Source: an uncultured Myxococcales bacterium
GTDB taxonomy: Bacteria > Myxococcota_A > Polyangia > Polyangiales > Polyangiaceae
Reading direction: 5' to 3'
DNA length: 17,161 nt
NCBI GenBank assembly: GCA_937998045.1
Contig: CALKVG010000071.1
Coordinates: 1-17,161, forward strand
Below are positions 7,923 through 16,069 of this stretch, in pieces. Both the position numbers and the translations under genes were made by a program. The notes below the pieces were generated by a model, which had not been told where the DNA came from, searched no databases, and was given only the letters and a program-made list of their open reading frames with translations. Every line of letters begins with the position of its first letter. Position 1 is the stretch's first letter.

Positions 7923-7956
7923 CCGCCCGATAGCGCCGGGTGGCCCGCCGCCAATC

Positions 7957-7977
7957 ACCGTGATCGGGCGTCACGGT
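7957..7977. repeat. 7-bp perfect inverted repeat in the kamA-PEGA gap
   Basis: ACCGTGA at 7957-7963 and TCACGGT at 7971-7977 form a perfect stem around a 7-base loop, 34 bases after the kamA stop. It could be a weak terminator stem for kamA or a dyad operator for the downstream secreted protein. There is no T-run. The sequence alone does not distinguish these. Confidence 0.4.
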
Positions 7978-8042
7978 TCTCGTTGACGGGCTCGGCGGAC
8001 CGCCCATACCTTCGTTCGAAGCTCATCTTGGCAAATCGCGCC

Positions 8043-9338
8043 GTGCGCTCCCTGCCGCTATCCCTGACGCTGGCCATGGCCCTGGCGCCCGTTGCGTATG
8101 CGGCCCCGCCTGGCGTCCCCACTCCGCCGACCAGCCCGGCGCCTCCTTCGTCTCCGACGCAGGGTCATATCGTCGTGCGTCTTGCCGGCGGCGGAGAGCC
8201 TTTGCGTGTCATCGTGGACGGCACCGACGTCGGCGCGACGCCCTGGGAGGGGGACCTGCCGCCGGGGACCCACCAGATCGCCGGGCGCAGCTCCACCGCC
8301 GCGGCGGCGCCCCAGTCGATCGACGTCACCGCCGGCTCTCGCACCGCCGTCGACCTCGTCGCGTCACCGATCCAGGCCCACCTGCAGGTCCGAACGAGCG
8401 ACGGCAAGGGCGCCATCTTCGTGGACGGCGCCGCTCGTGGTGACGGGGCCTTCGCTGGAGACGTCCCGCCGGGGACGCACTCGGTGGTCGTGGCGCGCGA
8501 CGGCTATGAGCGATTCGAGAAGACGATGTCCCTCGCGGAGCAGCAGACGTGGGCCGAGACGGTCACGCTCAAGCCGCTCGCGGGCGGCGGCGCCACCGGC
8601 TCCGTCGGCGGCGCGGAGCGCGCGTTCGAGGGGATCTACGGCGGCTTCGGCCTCATGGGGGGATTTGGCGTCGGCGGCGCCGGGACCGAGCTCGACACGA
8701 GCTGCAGTACCCTCGGTGCCTCGTCGTGCGACACTCCGTCCCCCGTCGGCGTGGGCGCCTTCGGCTACCTCGGCTGGACGTGGAATCCCGTGGGATTCGA
8801 GCTCTTCCTAGTCGGCCTCTACGACCAGCACGAGGAGACCGCCCATTTCACCGGCGCGGCGCTGGCTCTTCCGGCGAGCCTTCCGCCACGGGACGAGGCG
8901 TTCACGTTTCTGCGCGCCGGCGGGGGAGCTGCCGTCCGCGCTCGCGCGTCCTTCCAGAACGCGTTCGCCCGGGGCACCGTCGCAGGCGGCGTTGGCGTCT
9001 CGTACCGCCAGCTGTTCATGAAGCGGGATGCGACGGCCACGGACCCGTCGCTGGGGACCGAACACTACGTGCCGGGCAGCGTGAGCTATATCTCTCCTGC
9101 GGTGAGCGTGGAGGGCGCCGTTCAGTGGCGGATGTCGCCGACGCTCTCGCTCGCGCTGGGGCTACAGTTGTGGGCCGACACCGCTGGAAGCTCGACTTCC
9201 GTGCCGCCTGCCACGGGCGAGGTGCTGGTGAACCGCAGCACGAATCAGTTCACGCCCATTCCCACGCCCGGATACCACCTCGCCTCCGGCCCCCAGGCAT
9301 TTCTCCTCCCTTATCTGGGGATGCAGTTCGGGCCGTAG
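8043..9338 (+). CDS. Secreted PEGA-repeat protein with probable outer-membrane beta-barrel
   Basis: A 431-residue exported protein of unknown specific function. The first 20 residues (MRSLPLSLTLAMALAPVAYA) are a signal peptide ending in an Ala-Tyr-Ala cleavage site. A Pro/Ser/Thr linker follows at 22-39. Two PEGA-like repeats come next, about 42-106 (VIVDGTDVGATPWEGDLPPG, then THQI) and about 112-177 (AIFVDGAARGDGAFAGDVPPG, then THSVVV). After a Gly-rich linker, residues about 195-431 have alternating polar and aromatic strands with GIYGGFGLMGGFGVG, FGYLGWTWNP and a C-terminal LPYLGMQFGP, as in small outer-membrane barrels. The frame is open from a TTG at 7983, and a TTG at 8028 is also possible. 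The GTG at 8043 was chosen because it gives a compact signal peptide. It converges on the lipoprotein gene with an 18-base gap. Confidence 0.82.
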   Translation: MRSLPLSLTLAMALAPVAYAAPPGVPTPPTSPAPPSSPTQGHIVVRLAGGGEPLRVIVDGTDVGATPWEGDLPPGTHQIAGRSSTAAAAPQSIDVTAGSRTAVDLVASPIQAHLQVRTSDGKGAIFVDGAARGDGAFAGDVPPGTHSVVVARDGYERFEKTMSLAEQQTWAETVTLKPLAGGGATGSVGGAERAFEGIYGGFGLMGGFGVGGAGTELDTSCSTLGASSCDTPSPVGVGAFGYLGWTWNPVGFELFLVGLYDQHEETAHFTGAALALPASLPPRDEAFTFLRAGGGAAVRARASFQNAFARGTVAGGVGVSYRQLFMKRDATATDPSLGTEHYVPGSVSYISPAVSVEGAVQWRMSPTLSLALGLQLWADTAGSSTSVPPATGEVLVNRSTNQFTPIPTPGYHLASGPQAFLLPYLGMQFGP

Positions 9339-9356
9339 CTCTCGAACCCTCCGTTC

Positions 9357-11480
9357 TTACATCCCGCAGGGCATCGTCGCCTTCACCGGGATCTCCGGCA
9401 CCACCACTCCGGCGTCGGCCGCGCCCGCTTCGGCGCCTCCGTCGAGCGACGGCGACTGCAGCGACGCGGCGGTCACCCGAAGCACCGTCCCGCGCAGCGC
9501 GTCGCAGGACTTGCCGCAGATGCGGATGCGCCCGTTGTCGAGGTTCCATCCATCGACCGTCGTCATCGAACCGGCGTTGCACGCCGTATTGAACGGGATG
9601 TCCGGATAGTCGGCGGGAACCGTGGGATCCGTGAAGGTCAGCTTCGCTTTGCTGTCGATCCCCCGGGGAAGCTCGTAGAGGCACGTGCCGAGCTCGATCG
9701 CGCTCTGCGCGAAAGACGCGAGGACCGCGTTGCGATCGCTGGAGGTTGCGTCCAGGACCGTCGCACCGGTGTCCTTGCCGACTTGCTGAAAGAAGGTCAC
9801 GGGCGAATGGTTGTGCTGCACATTGTCCAGTACGACGAAGTAAGTGTGCAGGGCGGGAGTGCCGTTCGAAGCCGCCTTCACTTCCGCCTCGATGGCCGAG
9901 AGCGCGTCCGTCCCGCCTGCGAGCGGGGGAACGCAGTCGAGCCCGAGCGTCGGATCCACCCCGCCGTCACCGCCTGCGTCGCCGACGCCCGCGTCCCCGC
10001 CGAGCGGGCCGACCGGCGTCCGATTCAGGAAGAACATGACGGCCCCGATGTCCAGCGGAATGCCCAGGCCCTGCTGGAACTGCTTCACGCGGGCGTAGGC
10101 GCCCTCCGGGCGCATCGCGGCCTCGCCGTACAGGTCCTGCGACCCCGTCGGCGGCGCCCACTGAAGCAGCTTCTGCGCGATGAGCGGCTGCCGAACCTTG
10201 GCGAGGCCGAAGTCCAGATCCGGTTTCGCCGACGACGGCATCGGCGACGTGCAGTCCGCCGGGTCGTGCTTGAGAAACTGGAACCCGACGAACGTGCGCT
10301 TGAAGACCGGGGCCGCCAGGGAGAGGCTCATGGCCGTCGCGGACCCGGTGTCGCCGAACGCGCCGTTCATCTCGGACGAGTCATCCATCACGAGGTAGAT
10401 GGCGCTCGGGGCCGGCACGAGCTCCACCGGCACGTCGCACGTGACGTCGGTCGTCGTTCCGCCGTCGGCCGTTGGGGCTGCGGTGTTTCGATCGGCACGG
10501 CAAATCGGCAGGAGCTGCGTCTTGGGCGGGCATGTGTTCGACGCGAACACGGCGGAGATCGTTCGATACAGGGCAGGCCCCCCCTGGGCCGGGCTCGGGG
10601 GCGGGTTCGTTGCGGCGTGCACGAGCGAGCACAGTCCCTTCGAGAGCTGGAACTGCTGATTGGCCAGGCGCGTGAAGCCCTCGGTGTCGTCGGCGTCGAG
10701 GATCTCCTGCTCGGCCGTCGACTGGATTTCGGGGTCGTAATCGCTGGTCGCGCTGTTGAGCTTCCAGCTGACGTCCTGGTAGAGGACGCGCACGTTCAAG
10801 CCGCTGCCGGCGGGCTCCAGCGAAGGAAAGCCATAGGTGCACGTGCTCGGGTCGATGAGCACCGCTGGGAGTCCCGCGGCGAAGCACGTCTTGGGGTCGA
10901 AGCAGTCCTGGGTCCCATCGACGAGCGCGGGGTCGAAATCGACGAGCTTCGTCGCGTCGGTCGCCTGATCGACGCACTGCGCGCCCTTGCAGGTCTGCGT
11001 GGAGCAATCGGTATCGAAGCACGAGTAGCTGAGCGGCATCGGCAAGAAGAGGACGTGCTGATCGACGTACGTCTGGACGGACCGCCGGATGACGCGCGGG
11101 CCAGGTCCTCCCTGCGCGGCGGGCGCATTCACCGGCAAGCCCGTGCACCCGAGCGCGTCGTTGCTGTTCTGCCCCGCCTGGTCGTATCCGCGGACCTCGA
11201 CGGATACAGTGGTCGACGCCGATCCGCCGGAGACGACTCCGAGCGTCTCCGGAAGGAGGACGACGCCGTTGGACGCGTCGTACGTCTGGCAGAACTTCAC
11301 CGCGCCGTTGGCCTTCACGACGATGCTCACCTGCGCGATGTTTCGCGGCACGCTCACTTGCGTGAAGACGCCAGGCACGAGCTCCGTCGGCTTCTTGGCG
11401 GAGCAGCCCGACCCCCACGCACCCGCGGCCCCGATCCCCGCGAGACCGAGAGCGAGCACACCCGACCCGAAGTTTCTCAT
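9357..11480 (-). CDS. Large lipoprotein with a degenerate von Willebrand A domain
   Basis: A 707-residue exported lipoprotein, not recognised as a named family. The signal region ends in AWGSGC with Cys26 predicted as the lipidated residue. Residues 30-350 are Cys-rich and beta-like, with a DTDCSTQTCKGAQC cluster at 156-169. At about 359-600 a von Willebrand A fold is recognisable: SAIYLVMDDSSEMNG at 359-373 in the place of DxSxS, GGTDALSAI at 522-530 in the place of the MIDAS threonine, and HTYFVVLDN at 545-553 in the place of the third motif. A GDAGVGDAGGDGG linker lies within the domain at 495-507. The C-terminal 100 residues have paired cysteines and a GGAEAGAADAG linker. The start is set by a clear GGGAGGA ribosome site 7 bases before the ATG. 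It is the last gene of the kinase-PEGA-lipoprotein cassette. A role in binding surface proteins or ligands is an inference from the fold. Confidence 0.85.
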   Translation of the reverse strand: MRNFGSGVLALGLAGIGAAGAWGSGCSAKKPTELVPGVFTQVSVPRNIAQVSIVVKANGAVKFCQTYDASNGVVLLPETLGVVSGGSASTTVSVEVRGYDQAGQNSNDALGCTGLPVNAPAAQGGPGPRVIRRSVQTYVDQHVLFLPMPLSYSCFDTDCSTQTCKGAQCVDQATDATKLVDFDPALVDGTQDCFDPKTCFAAGLPAVLIDPSTCTYGFPSLEPAGSGLNVRVLYQDVSWKLNSATSDYDPEIQSTAEQEILDADDTEGFTRLANQQFQLSKGLCSLVHAATNPPPSPAQGGPALYRTISAVFASNTCPPKTQLLPICRADRNTAAPTADGGTTTDVTCDVPVELVPAPSAIYLVMDDSSEMNGAFGDTGSATAMSLSLAAPVFKRTFVGFQFLKHDPADCTSPMPSSAKPDLDFGLAKVRQPLIAQKLLQWAPPTGSQDLYGEAAMRPEGAYARVKQFQQGLGIPLDIGAVMFFLNRTPVGPLGGDAGVGDAGGDGGVDPTLGLDCVPPLAGGTDALSAIEAEVKAASNGTPALHTYFVVLDNVQHNHSPVTFFQQVGKDTGATVLDATSSDRNAVLASFAQSAIELGTCLYELPRGIDSKAKLTFTDPTVPADYPDIPFNTACNAGSMTTVDGWNLDNGRIRICGKSCDALRGTVLRVTAASLQSPSLDGGAEAGAADAGVVVPEIPVKATMPCGM

Positions 11481-11487
11481 CGCCGAT

Positions 11488-11494
11488 TCCTCCC
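11488..11494 (-). promoter_or_regulatory. Shine-Dalgarno site of the VWA lipoprotein gene
   Basis: GGGAGGA read on the minus strand, 7 bases before the ATG at 11480. It is the strongest ribosome site in the cassette and fixes the start of the lipoprotein. Its first two bases overlap one copy of an 11-bp tandem duplication. Confidence 0.8.
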
Positions 11495-11514
11495 TGCCGT
11501 AAGCCTGCCGTAAG
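11493..11514. repeat. Perfect 11-bp tandem duplication between two cassette genes
   Basis: CCTGCCGTAAG occurs twice head to tail (11493-11503 and 11504-11514) and fills the gap between the TGA of the PEGA gene (11515-11517) and the ribosome site of the lipoprotein gene. It looks like a recent slippage duplication and changes the spacing between the two coding regions. Confidence 0.9.
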
Positions 11515-12756
11515 TCAGAAACGGATCCCGTGCGCAGCCGTCGTCAGGCCGGGGTTGAATGTCCCGGTGTACGGGCTCTGATCCGCCGGCTTGAAGACGA
11601 AGTATCCGGCGACGATCCCGCCGGTGACCACGAGCAGCGAGCCGATGCCCCACGCGACCCAGCTCGTCCCGACCTCACGGTTCAGCGGCACGTTCACGTC
11701 GCGTGTCTGATCGTCCCCGACGAAGACCTCCGTCGAATACGTCTGGAAGCCGGGCTTCGTGACCAGGAGCTGATGTCCGCCCGTCGTGGAGATGATGCCA
11801 TCCCACGTCCCTGCGCCCATCTTCCGCCCGTCCACGGCGATCTCCGCGCCGTCGGGAGCGACCACGTGCAAGCGCCCCTCGTGTCGTTCGGCGGAGAGCG
11901 AGAGCACGAGGCTCATCGGCTGCCTGTACTGGATGTCGACCGTCTGCCCCACCGTCACGAAACCGGGCGCGCGGGCCTCGATCGTGTGGCGCTCCGCGCT
12001 GAGTTCTCCCTTGAAGGGCGAGGGGCCCATGTCCTTTCCGTCGACGAACACCGTCGCGCTCGCAGCTCCGCCGACGGAGACCGAAACGAGCGCCGTCTTC
12101 TGGCGCGGCTCGAGCTTGAACGTGACCGGCGTACGCGCGCCGGACGCCACGTCGACGATCTGCGACGCGTCCACGAAGCCGTCCTTTGACAGCTTGAGCG
12201 TGTGCTTGCCGACGTCGATCCGCACCGGACCGACGAAGGGCGTCTTGCCCACCGCGTAGTCGTCGACCGACAGCGTCGCGTCCGGCTCGTTGGCGGTGAT
12301 CTCTATCGTCGTCACGAATTGCTGGACGATCGCGATCGCGTTCCGGAGCTCCGTCGTCTCCGCAGGCGTCAGCTTGCCGGCGCCCTCCTGCAGCTCCTTC
12401 TCCCACGCGTCGACAGCGCGCGCATAATGCGTCAGGAGTTTCTCGGTGATGCCTACGTTGTAGAGGACGCGCGGATTCCGCGAGATCTCGTACGCGCGCT
12501 GAAATTCGACGAGCGCCCCCTGGTAGTCGTTCGCTCCCGCGAGCTGCTTCGCCGAATCCCACGCCTTGCGCGCAGGCTCGGGCAGCTGCGAGCGCACGTC
12601 GGTGGCCGCCGTCGCGCCCGGCCGCGGCTGCGCGGCAGCGGTCGCGGAGGGCAAGGAGACGGCCAGAAGAAGCGCGACGGCAACCTGGACGGCACGTCTC
12701 GGGCTCTGCCGGAGGGTGGTCGAGACCTGGAGGAAGGGGGGGTTGGACACGATCAT
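11515..12756 (-). CDS. TPR and triple PEGA-repeat exported membrane protein
   Basis: A 413-residue protein. A signal sequence (hydrophobic core about 24-41, ending ATAAAQ) is preceded by a basic RQSPRRA stretch. Residues 62-130 form TPR-like helices (AWDSAKQLAGANDYQGALVE and RNPRVLYNVGITEKLLTHYA, then an acidic helix). Three PEGA-type beta repeats follow at about 153-217, 224-289 and 295-358, each with a VDG or VDDY turn, a short Pro/Gly loop and a GxHxL or RHTIE strand. A hydrophobic helix at 366-388 precedes a short tail rich in Pro and Gly. The inferred topology is exported repeats held by a C-terminal membrane anchor. PEGA and TPR proteins beside Hanks kinases are common in myxobacteria. 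The ATG at 12756 is 20 bases after the kinase stop, and the longer open frame upstream overlaps the kinase gene. Its ligand is unknown. Confidence 0.85.
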   Translation of the reverse strand: MIVSNPPFLQVSTTLRQSPRRAVQVAVALLLAVSLPSATAAAQPRPGATAATDVRSQLPEPARKAWDSAKQLAGANDYQGALVEFQRAYEISRNPRVLYNVGITEKLLTHYARAVDAWEKELQEGAGKLTPAETTELRNAIAIVQQFVTTIEITANEPDATLSVDDYAVGKTPFVGPVRIDVGKHTLKLSKDGFVDASQIVDVASGARTPVTFKLEPRQKTALVSVSVGGAASATVFVDGKDMGPSPFKGELSAERHTIEARAPGFVTVGQTVDIQYRQPMSLVLSLSAERHEGRLHVVAPDGAEIAVDGRKMGAGTWDGIISTTGGHQLLVTKPGFQTYSTEVFVGDDQTRDVNVPLNREVGTSWVAWGIGSLLVVTGGIVAGYFVFKPADQSPYTGTFNPGLTTAAHGIRF

Positions 12757-12776
12757 GCGATGGATTCCCGTGATGG

Positions 12777-14240
12777 CTAGTGAAGCTTCAGGCCGCCGAG
12801 CGTTTGCGGCAGCACCGGGGGAACCCCGGCTGGATGTTGGGGAGGAGCGCTTGCGCCGGGGGCGGCGCTCGCCGAGGGGGCGGCCGAAGGCGGTGCTGTG
12901 GCGAGCGGCGCGGTGGAAGGAAGCGGCGCCAGCGCGGTGGTCGGCTCGGGCGCCGGGTTCGCTGTGGCCGTCGTGGTCGCGGGTGCCGCGGAGATCGTAG
13001 CCGTCACCGCCGTCTCGTGGCTGGGGGCCGGCACCGCCGTCGTTCGCGTGCGGACGACGACGACGCCGGCGGCTGCGCAGGCGAGCCCCGCGGCGACGAC
13101 CCCGATGAGAACGAGAGGAGCGCGCGCCCCCTTCGCGTTCGTCGCAGGCGACCCGCCCGCTGCCTCCCTCGTCACGCCGACGTCCGTCGGCACGCGGGCC
13201 GGCCGGAGCGCCTCGCCGGCCTGAGCGAACGACTGCGCCACCGCAGGTGGGGGGGGGCCCGCGACGGGTTGCGACGGCGTGGGCGTCGGGAGTCGACTGC
13301 CCCGACCACCCCGAAGGCGCGCCAGCACCTGGGCGCTGCGATCGTCGGCGAAGGGGGCCAGCGCGTCCGCCATGTCCTGCGCCGACCCGAACCGCGAGTC
13401 CCGTTCTCGCGCGAGCGCGCGGTGCACCGCGGCGCACAGGGCGTCTGGCAGATCGGGGCGGATCGTGCGGAGCGGCTCCGGTTCCGTCGTGAAGATCTTG
13501 AACAGGATCTCGGTATACTCGCCGGAATCCGAGGTGTACGGAGTGTGCCCCGAGAGCATCTCGTAAAGGATCGCGCCCACCGAATACAGATCGGTGCGAT
13601 GGTCGACGTCGCGAGGCGATCGCGCCTGCTCGGGCGACATGTAGAGCGGAGTGCCGAGCGCGCTGTTCGTGCGGGTCAGCTGGGCGGAGCGGCCCTGCGG
13701 GTCGTCGGTGCGCACCTTGCTAATGCCGAAATCGACGAGCTTCACGAAATCGGGCTCGCCGTCCTTCTCGGTGATAAAGCAGTTCGACGGCTTCATGTCG
13801 CGATGAATGATGCCCGCCGCGTGCGCGGTCTGGAGAGCGCGCAGCATCTGCAGCGCGAAGTGCACTGCGCGCCGGGGCTCGACCGGGCCGCCGTCGCGCG
13901 CCATGAGCTGCGATAGATCGCAGCCCTCGAGGTATTCCATGACGAGGTAGGGAGCCCCGCTGGGCATCCGTCCCACGTCGAAGACTTTGACGACATGATC
14001 GCTGTCGATCTGCGACGCCGCGACCCCCTCGTTCACGAAGCGCTCGACGGAGCCGGGGAGGGCCATGACTGCCGGGCTCATGAACTTCAGCGCGACCGGC
14101 GCACGTCGGAGGAGGTGCACCGCCTTCGCGACCGCGCCCATCCCACCCTCACCCAGCAGCCTCTCGATGCGGTACTTGTCATCGAGCACGTCGCCCGGCT
14201 GGGGATATGGATTTGCCGCGTTGAAGTAGGATTGCGACAT
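12777..14240 (-). CDS. Transmembrane Hanks-type serine/threonine protein kinase
   Basis: A eukaryotic-like kinase of 487 residues. The catalytic domain (about 23-300) is complete: P-loop GEGGMGAV at 30-37, ATP-anchoring Lys52 in ALKF, a candidate helix-C Glu71, catalytic HRDMKPSN at 146-153 with Asp148, DFG at 170-172, an activation segment with Ser and Thr residues, MSPEQ at 201-205 and Asp217. All key residues are present, so activity is expected. A Pro-rich juxtamembrane linker follows, then one transmembrane helix at about 374-396, then about 90 residues of Ala/Pro/Thr/Ser-rich sequence outside, without a recognised sensor domain. It heads a three-gene cassette with the PEGA protein and the VWA lipoprotein, whose export or assembly it may control (inference). 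The linker is encoded by a run of nine C residues. No good ribosome site is seen before the ATG. Confidence 0.94.
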   Translation of the reverse strand: MSQSYFNAANPYPQPGDVLDDKYRIERLLGEGGMGAVAKAVHLLRRAPVALKFMSPAVMALPGSVERFVNEGVAASQIDSDHVVKVFDVGRMPSGAPYLVMEYLEGCDLSQLMARDGGPVEPRRAVHFALQMLRALQTAHAAGIIHRDMKPSNCFITEKDGEPDFVKLVDFGISKVRTDDPQGRSAQLTRTNSALGTPLYMSPEQARSPRDVDHRTDLYSVGAILYEMLSGHTPYTSDSGEYTEILFKIFTTEPEPLRTIRPDLPDALCAAVHRALARERDSRFGSAQDMADALAPFADDRSAQVLARLRGGRGSRLPTPTPSQPVAGPPPPAVAQSFAQAGEALRPARVPTDVGVTREAAGGSPATNAKGARAPLVLIGVVAAGLACAAAGVVVVRTRTTAVPAPSHETAVTATISAAPATTTATANPAPEPTTALAPLPSTAPLATAPPSAAPSASAAPGASAPPQHPAGVPPVLPQTLGGLKLH

Positions 14241-14257
14241 CGGCAGGGGAGCCGCCG

Positions 14258-14276
14258 CGGGCGTGTCCGGGCGTGT
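14258..14276. repeat. Tandem CGGGCGTGT motif, 10-bp period, in the kinase-pccB promoter gap
   Basis: CGGGCGTGT occurs at 14258-14266 and again at 14268-14276, one helical turn apart. It lies in the 104-base gap between the divergent kinase and carboxyltransferase genes, 18 bases before the kinase start. Direct repeats at this spacing suit a regulator binding one face of the DNA. No regulator is identified. Confidence 0.4.
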
Positions 14277-14344
14277 GCGCTGAGAATACCCGGGAAGTCG
14301 AGCCCGGCGCTAGCCGCGGATTGGGCTATAGGACGGCGAGGCCC

Positions 14345-15922
<1,578 letters not shown>

Positions 15923-15985
15923 TTGAGCGAAGACGCTTCTCCCAGTGCGTCGGAGAACGTTTCCGACCCCTCGACGAGGTTCCTC

Positions 15986-16069
15986 GGTGAGCGCTTCCGA
16001 CCCCTGGGAGAGCTTCTCCCCGGCCTCGGTGAGCGTTTCCGACCGGCGAGAGAGCTTCTCCCAGGCTAT
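15986..16069. repeat. Two tandem 42-bp repeats built from 21-bp half units, with hairpins
   Basis: Units 15986-16027 and 16028-16069 agree at 33 of 42 bases. Each splits into two related 21-bp halves beginning GGTGAGCG and (G/A)GAGAGCTTC. More diverged material with the same TTCCGACC and GCTTCTCCC words lies upstream at 15935-15985. GGGAGA at 16006-16011 pairs with TCTCCC at 16015-16020 around a 3-base loop. The array fills the gap between two convergent genes and overlaps the last codons of the exonuclease gene. It may act as a two-way transcription barrier, and no T-run is present. Read in the pccB frame, the halves encode GERFRPL, GELLPGL, GERFRPA and RELLPGY, but the pccB stop comes first. 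Confidence 0.8.
16006..16020. terminator. Possible bidirectional hairpin between convergent pccB and exonuclease genes
   Basis: A perfect 6-bp stem, GGGAGA with TCTCCC, and a 3-base loop lie 83 bases past the pccB stop and 45 bases past the exonuclease stop. It is the best stem in the convergent gap. The lack of a T-run on either side keeps confidence low. Confidence 0.35.

Noticed and set aside
9783..11513. 576-codon plus-strand open frame opposite the VWA lipoprotein
   Set aside because: Low-complexity, Arg-rich translation with no signal or motif. The opposite frame has a signal peptide, a ribosome site and a recognisable fold.
12780..13916. 378-codon plus-strand open frame opposite the kinase
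   Set aside because: Shadow of the kinase gene; Arg/Gly-rich with no domain.
14325..14336. TATAGG-like -10 box before pccB
   Set aside because: No matching -35 element at normal spacing, and sigma consensus in this lineage is not certain enough to call it.
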